A stretch of 54,187 nt of DNA. Source: JALYJZ01 sp964476895 (GTDB taxonomy: Bacteria; Patescibacteriota; SICC01). A model generated the notes under the pieces. The model saw only the letters and a program-made list of their open reading frames with translations, had not been told where the DNA came from and made no database searches. The stretch lies in NCBI GenBank assembly GCA_964476895.1, contig CAYZCS010000002.1:1-54187 (forward strand), read 5' to 3'. Shown here piece by piece: positions 47,646 through 54,187 of this stretch; position 1 is the first letter of the stretch; each line of letters opens with the position of its first letter. Made by a program: the position numbers and the translations under genes.

Positions 47646-48356
47646 TCAGAGTAAATTTCCTTGGTTGTTGTTGGTAGTTTGCCGGGTTGCGGGCGCCTTG
47701 GCGCCGCTTCCCAGGTCGGCAGGTGTGCCTGCCTTCGGTTCCAGCTTCAGCTTGAACGCCGGCTCGATCACCGGTTCCTGCGCCGGTTGCTGCTTGATCT
47801 TCTCCAGCAGCTTGGGAATCTGCTTGAAGTCGTCGAAGAGCGTCTGACGGAGCGAGCCCGTGTACAGCGCTGCCGCGGGGTGGTACACCGGCAGGTATAC
47901 CTGCCCGCGGAAGCGCTTGGCCCGTCCGTGGTCGGCCGAGATCCGGAGGTCCGGGAGGAACCAGTCCATCGCATGACGACCCAGCAGCACCAGCAGCTTC
48001 GGACGGATGTTCGCGATCTGATCACGCAGCCAGGGCCAGGAGTGGTCGATCTCATCCGGCTTCGGGTCGCGGTTTCCCGGCGGACGTGCCTTCAGCACGT
48101 TGGTGATGAACACGTCCTCGCGCTGCAAGCCGATGGAAGCGATCAATTCGTCGAGGAGCTTCCCGGCTGCTCCGACGAACGGACGCCCCTGGAGGTCCTC
48201 GTTCTTCCCCGGCCCCTCACCGATGAACATGATCTCGGCACTGGGATTTCCTTCGCCCGGCACCGGGTTCGTGCAAGCTTCGCACGGCTCGAAGCCACAC
48301 CCGCGATGGCTGCGGATTTCTTCGGCGATCTGGTCCAGTGACTTACTCGGTTTCAA
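47646..48356 (-). CDS. Uracil-DNA glycosylase, type 4-like
   Basis: A 236-residue enzyme with family 4 motifs GEGPGKNEDLQGRPFVGAAG (motif A, ~47-66) and VYHPAAALYT (motif B). It removes uracil from DNA. N-terminal cysteines C20, C25 and C28 are present, but the third and fourth cluster cysteines expected in KCRPPGNRDP and before PFL are Ala (LKARPPGNRDP) and non-Cys (DHSWPWL). A ~50-residue Pro/Lys-rich tail follows. TTG start overlaps the upstream stop as TTGA. Confidence 0.87.
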   Translation of the reverse strand: MKPSKSLDQIAEEIRSHRGCGFEPCEACTNPVPGEGNPSAEIMFIGEGPGKNEDLQGRPFVGAAGKLLDELIASIGLQREDVFITNVLKARPPGNRDPKPDEIDHSWPWLRDQIANIRPKLLVLLGRHAMDWFLPDLRISADHGRAKRFRGQVYLPVYHPAAALYTGSLRQTLFDDFKQIPKLLEKIKQQPAQEPVIEPAFKLKLEPKAGTPADLGSGAKAPATRQTTNNNQGNLL

Positions 48357-48850
48357 ACATTCTTCAGTTCCGCCCGGCCGCTGGCCGTGTCATACACGGC
48401 GTATCCGGGACGCGCGCCGAAACGTCCTTGTACGTCGCCTGGATTGACCAGCAACGTATCCTCCTTGGAAAGGAGGCGCGGTTCATGCGTGTGCCCGAAG
48501 CAGATGACGTCGAAGTCTTCCTGGAGAAGGACCTCGGCGTGGCGGGGCTTGTGAGTGAAGGCGATCCGCTTGTCATCAAGCGTGAGCCTTCCTGTTAAGT
48601 GATGATAGTGTACCCCATCGAGTGATTCTTTGTCAATGAAGCACTTTATCGATTCGCCGGAATCGCAATTGCCGGCGACGAGGTGGATTGGCGTTCCCGG
48701 AAAGGCCTGAGTAATGGGAAGCAGTACCGTCGGCTCGGTCAGGTCGCCCAGGCAGAGGATCAGATCCGGATGCGCGGCATGCATTTCCGAAAGCACCCGC
48801 CCGAGATTGGTCCGGTTGTCGTGGATGTCACCGAGGATACCGATGCGCAT
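48353..48850 (-). CDS. YfcE/MJ0936-type metallophosphoesterase
   Basis: A 165-residue calcineurin-like phosphoesterase with all metal motifs in order: GDIHDN (7-12), GDL (~35), GNCD (~61), H in FTHK and GHTH (~119), ending VNPGDVQGRFG. Small family members hydrolyse phosphodiesters; the natural substrate is unknown. It is 11 bases downstream of dsbA and overlaps the glycosylase start. Confidence 0.9.
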   Translation of the reverse strand: MRIGILGDIHDNRTNLGRVLSEMHAAHPDLILCLGDLTEPTVLLPITQAFPGTPIHLVAGNCDSGESIKCFIDKESLDGVHYHHLTGRLTLDDKRIAFTHKPRHAEVLLQEDFDVICFGHTHEPRLLSKEDTLLVNPGDVQGRFGARPGYAVYDTASGRAELKNV

Positions 48851-48861
48851 CGCGGCATCGG

Positions 48862-49491
48862 CTACTTCAGGGAGTCTCGGACGGCCTGGTGGAGTCCGGT
48901 GGTCGGCACCGGCTGTCCGTTCACGAAGAAGCTCGGCGTGGAATTGACGCCGAGCGCCAGGCCGTCCTGCCGGTCGCGTTCGATCTTATCCTGGTACTGT
49001 TTGCTCTCCACGGCCTGTGTGATGGCACTGCCATCGAGCTGGAGCGCCTCACCGTACTGCACGAAGAGCTGGACCAGGGAGCCCCCCGTGGCGTCGCTCC
49101 AAGAGCCCTGCTGGGCGAAAAGGGTGTCGGCATATTCGAAGAACTTGCCTTGGGCGTGGGCCGCCTCGGCGGCATTCGCGGCGGCCTCGGCGTTGGCATG
49201 GCTATCCAAAGGGAAATGCCGCCAGACCACGTTCACCTGATCGCCGAATTCATCTTTGATTTGCTGGACCGTGGCGTTGGCGCCGGCACAGGCCGGACAC
49301 TGCAGGTCACCGAACTCGACCACCGTCACCGCGGCCTCGGGATTGGACTGGATCGAATCGTCACGCACGAGCGTGCCGGGATCGGAAACCTCGGAAGCTT
49401 CCCGGGACGAACCGTTCACTACCAGCAGTACGCTTACCGCGACGGTAATCACGGCGGCGATGGCGATCATGACTTTCGATTCGGTGTTCAT
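48862..49491 (-). CDS. DsbA-like thiol-disulfide oxidoreductase
   Basis: A 209-residue membrane-anchored thioredoxin-fold protein: N-terminal helix (~8-26), active site C65-P-A-C68 in DLQCPACAG, helical insert, and cis-proline loop NSTPSFFVNG. It oxidises exported proteins. It is co-encoded with its DsbB-type recycling partner (ATGA overlap), and substrates may include the cysteine-containing minor pilins and the secreted protein at 9-9.6 kb. Confidence 0.92.
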   Translation of the reverse strand: MNTESKVMIAIAAVITVAVSVLLVVNGSSREASEVSDPGTLVRDDSIQSNPEAAVTVVEFGDLQCPACAGANATVQQIKDEFGDQVNVVWRHFPLDSHANAEAAANAAEAAHAQGKFFEYADTLFAQQGSWSDATGGSLVQLFVQYGEALQLDGSAITQAVESKQYQDKIERDRQDGLALGVNSTPSFFVNGQPVPTTGLHQAVRDSLK

Positions 49492-49934
49492 CTCCTAGCC
49501 GCTTTCCAAAGTAGCATCATGCACCCGATGATTACCAGGAACGATGTCAGCGAAAGCAACGGTATCGTGATGAATCCCAGATACTCGATGTATTCGGTCG
49601 TGCAGGATACGCCGGCCCGGCAGGTCTGCTCCGATTCGGGAAACACGCCGTAGTAGAGCAGTACGTGATACAGCGCGATCAGGGCGCCGATGATCGCCAG
49701 CGGCAGGGCATACTGGTACATCTTCGCGTCCCGGCGCAGGATGCCGACCGCCAGGATCACGACCAGCGGGTACATCGCGATCCGCTGATACCAGCAGAGC
49801 AGGCACGGCAGGTAGCCCGCGGCCTCGCTGAAGTAGAGACTGCCGGACGTCGCGGCCAGCGCCTGCGCCCAGGCCACGTACGCCGCCGGATGGGTCGGAT
49901 TCGACCGGACCGGATTGGTGTTTTGTTTCGCCAT
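49488..49934 (-). CDS. DsbB-like disulfide bond formation protein
   Basis: A 148-residue four-helix membrane protein with the two DsbB cysteine pairs: C44-LL-C47 in LPCLLCWYQR and C105...C111 in QTCRAGVSCTTEY. It passes electrons from DsbA to quinone. The ATG chosen gives the family N-terminus and follows TACGCT by seven bases; longer in-frame starts would run through the promoter and into endonuclease IV. Confidence 0.9.
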   Translation of the reverse strand: MAKQNTNPVRSNPTHPAAYVAWAQALAATSGSLYFSEAAGYLPCLLCWYQRIAMYPLVVILAVGILRRDAKMYQYALPLAIIGALIALYHVLLYYGVFPESEQTCRAGVSCTTEYIEYLGFITIPLLSLTSFLVIIGCMMLLWKAARR

Positions 49935-49941
49935 TGGTCTT

Positions 49942-49947
49942 AGCGTA
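49942..49947 (-). promoter_or_regulatory. -10 box TACGCT of dsbB-dsbA
   Basis: Minus-strand TACGCT, seven bases before the ATG, squeezed into the 13-base gap after the endonuclease IV stop. Confidence 0.5.
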
Positions 49948-50841
49948 TCAGCGGGCGGCCGCACCGGCGAGCCGGCGGAGCGTGGCCAGGTTCCGGGCAT
50001 CCGCGTCGATGGACGGTGCGCCCTTGGCCTTCGGCAGACGCGTGGCTTCTCCCCAACCTTCCTTCGGCGTTTCCAACACGAAGTCCATGTTCCTCAGCCG
50101 GGAGTCACGGAGCAGGTTCCGGAACGCGGCCTCACCGATCCGCCCTTGGCCAATGTGAAAGTGCCGGTCCAGCCCCTGGCCGAGGTCGGACTGGGTGTCG
50201 TTCAGGTGGACCACTTTCAGCTTCCGGATCCCCACCGTTTTCGCGAAGCGGTCGAGAACCTTGGTAGCACCGCTCCCGCGGATATCGAATCCCGCGGTAT
50301 ACAGGTGGCACGTGTCGAGGCAGACGCCGAGCCGGGACGACTCGCCGACGCCGTCCAGAATGTCCCTGATCTGCTCGAAGGTACCGCCGACCCGCTTATC
50401 ACTGGCCGAAACCTCGAGCAACAGCCGGCAGTTCGTCGGGCCTGACTTCTTGAACGCCTCCTTGATGGTCTTGACCGTATGTGCCGTGCTCACGTCAGGG
50501 TCATCCGCATCGACGGAGCCGCCGAAGTGCACGACGACGCCATCGGCACCGAGCAGGTCCCCTTTCACCAGGTCGGCGGCCGCGACTTCCGCGGCGATCC
50601 GACGGTTCCGGGCATCGCTCGCGCCGACCTGCACGTAGTAGGGGGCATGGATGAACAGCTTCGCCCTGCGTCGCTTGAGACCGGCACGGAATGCGGCGGC
50701 ATCCTCGGGCGATATCTTCGTCTCCCCGCGACCACGGGGGTTGCGGGCGAAGATTTGGATCGCCGTCGCATCGAGGGCATCGGCCTGCTTCAACAAGCGA
50801 GACAGTCCCTTGGCGACCGAAAGGTGTGCGCCAAGCCGCAT
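49948..50841 (-). CDS. nfo: Endonuclease IV (AP endonuclease)
   Basis: A 297-residue TIM-barrel AP endonuclease. Family signatures: GAHLSVAKGL at the N-terminus, LLLEVSASDKR (metal Glu), GVCLDTCHLYTAGFD and VHLNDTQSDLGQGLDRHFHIGQGRIG. It incises abasic sites, including those left by the uracil-DNA glycosylase encoded 1.6 kb away. ATG overlaps the upstream stop by one base (TGATG). Confidence 0.96.
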   Translation of the reverse strand: MRLGAHLSVAKGLSRLLKQADALDATAIQIFARNPRGRGETKISPEDAAAFRAGLKRRRAKLFIHAPYYVQVGASDARNRRIAAEVAAADLVKGDLLGADGVVVHFGGSVDADDPDVSTAHTVKTIKEAFKKSGPTNCRLLLEVSASDKRVGGTFEQIRDILDGVGESSRLGVCLDTCHLYTAGFDIRGSGATKVLDRFAKTVGIRKLKVVHLNDTQSDLGQGLDRHFHIGQGRIGEAAFRNLLRDSRLRNMDFVLETPKEGWGEATRLPKAKGAPSIDADARNLATLRRLAGAAAR

Positions 50842-52406
50842 CAGCGCTCCGCGAACGTCACGAACCCGGAAAGCACTCCGCTCTCCTTATCCAGGGTGAA
50901 CTCGCCCTCCGCCGGACGGGTCGCCAGGATCCAGTCGTAAATCGCATCCTCATCGCCGGTCAACGTCTTTGCCTTCGAGAAGTCCAGGCGGACGGCAAGC
51001 TGTCCTTCGCCGTCGACGGTATCCGCCGGTTGCCGGATCGTCCGGACCAAGCGGGCGACGCTTTGCTCGCTATCGCCGAGCAGCAGGAACCGGTCACGGA
51101 CCTGCCAGACTATCCGGCCGAGTTCCGGCAGCTTGACCGCCTTGGCCGGCTGGTCTTCCACTTCCACCGCGCCGAACTTCAGCCGCTCCTGTTTTTCCGA
51201 TTCGATCTCGCGTGAGCGGGAACCGTCCGGCAGCACCTTGATTACTTCCCGACGGACCGGCACGGTCAGCTTCTCCCGAGCCAGTTGCTCGAAACCATCG
51301 ACCTTAGTGCGGGCCACTTCCGGACCCTCGAACTCCAATAACGTCATCCAGCGTTTCGATTCTCCGTCCGCGAATCGCGCGTACGTGAACCGCCCGTCGG
51401 CAGCAGCCAGGTAATCGGTCTCCAGGTCCACCCCAAGCCGGCGGTCCAGTGACGCGATCCCGTTCTGCAGCTTGATCACTTCCGGAAGCGCCCGTTCGCT
51501 GCGCTGTGCTTCGAGCAGCTGGAGATACCGGAGCACGTTCGTACCGGATATGCCGAACGTCGCCTGTTCGGAGCCGGGCAACAGGCTACCGGAGGCAGCG
51601 GGTAACGATACGGCGACCTCGGGCGGATCCGCGCTGATCGCCTGCAGACGCAGGTGTTCATCTTCGTCCCGGATGGCTACGCCGACCAGCGAGAATCCCA
51701 GCCGGGGATAGCGATCCGCCAGGCGGCCGTCCAGGAAGACGTACGCATCCGCCCCGCCCGGCAACCTTCCGGAGACATCCTCAAACGTCGCGGTCGCATC
51801 GAACCCCTGCTGTTGAGCGAGCGCATCCAGTATCGGCTCGGGATCGGTCGCGATGAAAAGCAGGTCGTCCTCACGGTACGCGAAGACGGTCCGGTCCGAT
51901 TCCGCCAGTTTCGCGCTGAAGAACGGCACGCGGCCCCGTTCGGCCGACTCCGCGTGGGCGATGCCCGGGTCCTCCAGCCGTGCCCCGACCTTCCCGGAGA
52001 GCTCCTCGAACGACGCCTGGTCTCTGATCGTCACCACGGCCAGGGAATGCCCGTGCACGTCCGCGAACGCGACCTCCGGCCCGAGCGCCGTGGCGAACAG
52101 TTCGGCCGGCGCCGCATCCCGGAGCGTTGCGACCAGTGATTCGACACCGGCGGGATAGATGTTCGCCGACTGGCCCACCTGTTCGAGGGTGTCCAGGTCG
52201 ATCGCGGAAAGCTTGGCTACTCCGGCGATCCGGCTGTCCCGGGGAAGTTCCGCCAGCAGCGCCTGGCTCACCGACGCGCGCATCACCGCGAGCCAGAACC
52301 ACATGCCGAGCAGAATCAGCGCGACGCCCGCTACCAGGGCCGGCCAAAACCGCACCTTGTGCAAGGAGCCGGGCAACCGTCGCATTTTCCGGGCGGTTCG
52401 TACCAT
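50841..52406 (-). CDS. Membrane-anchored extracytoplasmic protein (DUF3352-like)
   Basis: A 521-residue protein with one N-terminal transmembrane helix (~22-44) and a large outward domain rich in alternating strands, e.g. AVVTIRDQASFEEL, DRTVFAYREDDLLFIATD and RDRFLLLGDSEQSVARLV. The recurring 'value/F-A-Y / LLIATDPE' pattern resembles DUF3352-type proteins, which have no known activity. It precedes nfo in the same transcript. ATG is seven bases after TACAAT. Confidence 0.65.
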   Translation of the reverse strand: MVRTARKMRRLPGSLHKVRFWPALVAGVALILLGMWFWLAVMRASVSQALLAELPRDSRIAGVAKLSAIDLDTLEQVGQSANIYPAGVESLVATLRDAAPAELFATALGPEVAFADVHGHSLAVVTIRDQASFEELSGKVGARLEDPGIAHAESAERGRVPFFSAKLAESDRTVFAYREDDLLFIATDPEPILDALAQQQGFDATATFEDVSGRLPGGADAYVFLDGRLADRYPRLGFSLVGVAIRDEDEHLRLQAISADPPEVAVSLPAASGSLLPGSEQATFGISGTNVLRYLQLLEAQRSERALPEVIKLQNGIASLDRRLGVDLETDYLAAADGRFTYARFADGESKRWMTLLEFEGPEVARTKVDGFEQLAREKLTVPVRREVIKVLPDGSRSREIESEKQERLKFGAVEVEDQPAKAVKLPELGRIVWQVRDRFLLLGDSEQSVARLVRTIRQPADTVDGEGQLAVRLDFSKAKTLTGDEDAIYDWILATRPAEGEFTLDKESGVLSGFVTFAER

Positions 52407-52413
52407 CCGGGGT

Positions 52414-52419
52414 ATTGTA
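52414..52419 (-). promoter_or_regulatory. -10 box TACAAT of the DUF3352-like gene
   Basis: Minus-strand TACAAT, seven bases before the ATG. Confidence 0.55.
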
Positions 52420-52430
52420 GCAAGATTATG

Positions 52431-53054
52431 CTAGTTTGCCCTGGGGCGATTGAATCCTTCGACGACGGCGGTGAGCATCCTGCGCAAATCCCTGACCTCA
52501 TCGGCATCGGCTTCGGTCGCGGAATCATCCCACCGGTGCAGGACCTCGTGGGTCTCGTTGTGGATTTCGGCGAGAAGATCCCTCCGTTTCCAGATGGAAT
52601 ACTTCCGCGGACGTGCGTGCGGGTCCTGATCCATCCGGCTCGGATCCAACGTCACTTCCTCCCGGACATACCGCTGGTATCGCACGGTGCGTGAGCGCTC
52701 GTCTTGTTTTTCGACCTGCGGATCTTCGAACTTGATGGCCTCCGCGCCGCCGGCCGGACCGGCGACGATGCTGAATTTCCGATTCGTCGCAGGATCGCGA
52801 TAGGTGTATTGCTCGGGTGGGATCATCAAGTCGCCGGCATCTTCCGCAAGTTTGCCGTGTTCACCGTACTGGATGCCTCGTACCCGCAACGCCTCCTCGT
52901 CGAGGGCCGCCTCGTGCAGTGCCGCGTCGAGGAGCTGATCGTCACCGAGGACATCGGGGGGCGTGTGCGCGGCGGCTTCATCCGACAGCACCAGCCGCAG
53001 CCGTTCCGGAGCGACCTTTCCTTCCCCATGATCTGGCGCCTGGGCTGCTTCCAT
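52431..53054 (-). CDS. Acidic hypothetical protein
   Basis: A 207-residue soluble, strongly charged protein. Several helical stretches (DDQLLDAALHEAALDEEALR; DLLAEIHNETHEVLHRWDD; EVRDLRRMLTAVVEGF) flank a short beta segment (EQYTYRDPATNRKFSIVAGP). No family is recognised. A promoter embedded in the pnp downstream hairpin precedes it, and GGAG lies near the ATG. Confidence 0.6.
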   Translation of the reverse strand: MEAAQAPDHGEGKVAPERLRLVLSDEAAAHTPPDVLGDDQLLDAALHEAALDEEALRVRGIQYGEHGKLAEDAGDLMIPPEQYTYRDPATNRKFSIVAGPAGGAEAIKFEDPQVEKQDERSRTVRYQRYVREEVTLDPSRMDQDPHARPRKYSIWKRRDLLAEIHNETHEVLHRWDDSATEADADEVRDLRRMLTAVVEGFNRPRAN

Positions 53055-53064
53055 GATGCTCCAG

Positions 53065-53092
53065 ACTATGCCAGAATCCCCGCCGTAGTCAA
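53065..53092 (-). promoter_or_regulatory. Promoter of the acidic hypothetical gene
   Basis: Minus-strand TTGACT, 16-base spacer, CATAGT, ten bases before the ATG. The -35 occupies the loop of the pnp hairpin. Confidence 0.45.
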
Positions 53093-53110
53093 TGGACGAA
53101 CGGCGGGGAT
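53076..53110 (-). terminator. Hairpin downstream of pnp
   Basis: ATCCCCGCCGT and ACGGCGGGGAT form a perfect 11-bp stem with a 13-base loop, about 16 bases after the pnp stop. No U-tract follows. Confidence 0.55.
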
Positions 53111-53126
53111 TTGGGTTACTGGCGTG

Positions 53127-54187
53127 TTACCGGCGGGGTCCGCGCGGACCGCGACGATCACCGCGGCCGCCGCCGGGACCGCCGCTGCCGCGGGCCTGCC
53201 GGACCTCGTCCGCCGCCGTGGCGGCGTCGCTTCCGTTCTTCGCGGCCTTGATCGAGAGGTTGTTACGGCCCTGCGAGTCGACTTCGATCACCATCACCTT
53301 CGTTTCGTCGCCGACCGAGAGCACGTCTTCCACGGCCCCGATCCGTTCGTCCGCGATCTGGGAGATGTGGACCATGCCTTCCTTGCCGGGCATGAACTCG
53401 ACGAACGCGCCGAACGGCATCAGCTTGGTGACCTTGCCGTCGTAGACCTTGCCGACTTCCGGCTCGGCCGTGAGTGCCTCGATCCATTCCTTCGCCTTCG
53501 TGGCGCCCTCGCCGTCGATCGAACCGATCATCACGGTCCCGTCGTCCTCGAGGTCGATGGTCACGCCGGTCGCCTGGGTGATCTCGTTGATCGTCTTGCC
53601 GCCCGGGCCGATCACGATCCGGATCTTCTCCGGGTCGATCTTCATGGTGGTGATCCGCGGTGCGTGCGGCGCCATTTCCTTCCGCGGCTCGGGGATCGTC
53701 TCCAGCATCTTCTCCATGATCTCCAGCCGTGCGGTCTTGGCCTGCGCCAGCGCCTGGTCCATCACGTCCAGCGGAATGCCCCAGACCTTCATGTCCATCT
53801 GGAGCGCGGTGATACCGTCCTTGGTACCCGCGACCTTGAAGTCCATGTCGCCGGCGAAGTCTTCGGCGCCCTGGATGTCGGTGAGTACCTTGGTAGTGTC
53901 GCCGTCGGTGACGAGGCCCATCGCGATGCCGGAGACCGGCTTCTTGATCGGCACGCCCGCGTCCATCAGGGAGAGCGTGGAGCCGCAGACCGACGCCATC
54001 GAGGTGGAGCCGTTCGAGGCGAGGATCTCACTGACCAGCCGCATCGTATACGGGAAGTCTTCCTGCTCCGGGATCATCGGGAGCAGCGCCCGTTCGGCCA
54101 GCGAACCGTGGCCGATCTCCCGGCGGCCGGGGCCGCGGACGGGACGCGCTTCGCCCACCGAGAACGGCGGGAAGTTGTAGTGGTGCA
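53127..54187 (-). CDS. pnp: Polyribonucleotide nucleotidyltransferase (5' truncated by window end)
   Basis: The C-terminal ~353 residues of PNPase. The second RNase PH domain starts with HHYNFPPFSVGEARP and includes the phosphate-binding STSMASVCGSTLSLMDAG region and VAGTKDGITALQMDMKVWGI. A KH domain (KIRIVIGPGGKTINEITQ) and an S1 domain (GKVYDGKVTKLMPFGAFVEF) follow. The end is an Arg/Gly-rich tail (~25 residues). PNPase degrades RNA 3'-5' by phosphorolysis. The start codon is outside the window. Confidence 0.97.
   Translation of the reverse strand, partial: HHYNFPPFSVGEARPVRGPGRREIGHGSLAERALLPMIPEQEDFPYTMRLVSEILASNGSTSMASVCGSTLSLMDAGVPIKKPVSGIAMGLVTDGDTTKVLTDIQGAEDFAGDMDFKVAGTKDGITALQMDMKVWGIPLDVMDQALAQAKTARLEIMEKMLETIPEPRKEMAPHAPRITTMKIDPEKIRIVIGPGGKTINEITQATGVTIDLEDDGTVMIGSIDGEGATKAKEWIEALTAEPEVGKVYDGKVTKLMPFGAFVEFMPGKEGMVHISQIADERIGAVEDVLSVGDETKVMVIEVDSQGRNNLSIKAAKNGSDAATAADEVRQARGSGGPGGGRGDRRGPRGPRR

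Noticed and set aside
1..54187. CRISPR arrays, rRNA genes or insertion sequences
   Set aside because: No regularly spaced direct repeats, rRNA signatures, transposase genes or terminal-repeat-flanked elements were seen.

Overview
The window is a dense, GC-rich (roughly 60-65% by eye) bacterial chromosome segment. Genes are short, many overlap by 1-30 bases, and introduced AT-richer patches are few. The set suggests Patescibacteria (Candidate Phyla Radiation): a short HrcA, a four-helix-bundle S23-type protein, type IV pilus genes without outer-membrane partners, extracytoplasmic proteins built on NBR1-type Ig modules, yebC-ruvC with ruvA-ruvB nearby, and no sign of outer-membrane biogenesis. 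UGA is used freely as a stop, so this is genetic code 11, not the code-25 lineages. Chloroflexota cannot be excluded from sequence reading alone. A recurrent feature is a -10 hexamer only 6-9 bases before the start codon of first genes, while internal operon genes carry Shine-Dalgarno sequences. This points to widespread leaderless transcription.

Layout. 0-3.8 kb: tail of a Lys/Ala-rich protein, a long structured inverted repeat, a four-helix-bundle protein, an MBL-fold hydrolase divergent from a YfiH-type laccase-domain protein, a membrane protein and a wHTH regulator. 3.8-7.5 kb: a MacB-like ABC permease-ATPase operon running through a 72-residue membrane protein into murD. 7.6-12.1 kb: a secreted M23 peptidase with Ig-like tail, a secreted Cys-containing protein, and pilN-pilO-(membrane protein). 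12.2-22.1 kb: yebC-ruvC, a STAS-like protein, galT, three glycosyltransferases, then divergently a short upstream ORF, a TreT-like trehalose synthase, ruvA-ruvB and a PH-domain membrane protein pair.

22.1-25.2 kb is an accessory, AT-richer island. An XRE repressor and ImmA/IrrE-type metallopeptidase are transcribed divergently from a very small PD-(D/E)XK nuclease-like protein and an 83-residue Cys/His protein, with an inverted-repeat operator in the shared promoter region. This is the best candidate for an undescribed, inducible system. Next to it lie an orphan methyltransferase and a second, minimal XRE protein.

25.3-36.7 kb: a 1,231-residue secreted subtilase with three Ig modules and a C-terminal SpoIID domain, a degenerate HAD protein, an FAD oxidoreductase, two small proteins, tRNA-Lys(UUU), DnaJ and a J-domain membrane protein, a 2OG-Fe(II) oxygenase-like protein, folE (5' end apparently frameshifted) and a lipoprotein. 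36.7-40.1 kb: the heat-shock operon hrcA-grpE-dnaK under a perfect CIRCE element. 40.2-45.7 kb: a small membrane protein, lepA, and divergently a four-gene minor-pilin operon. 45.8-54.2 kb: RNase J, a type-4-like uracil-DNA glycosylase lacking two cluster cysteines, a phosphodiesterase, DsbA-DsbB, endonuclease IV, a membrane-anchored protein, an unknown protein, and PNPase truncated by the window edge.
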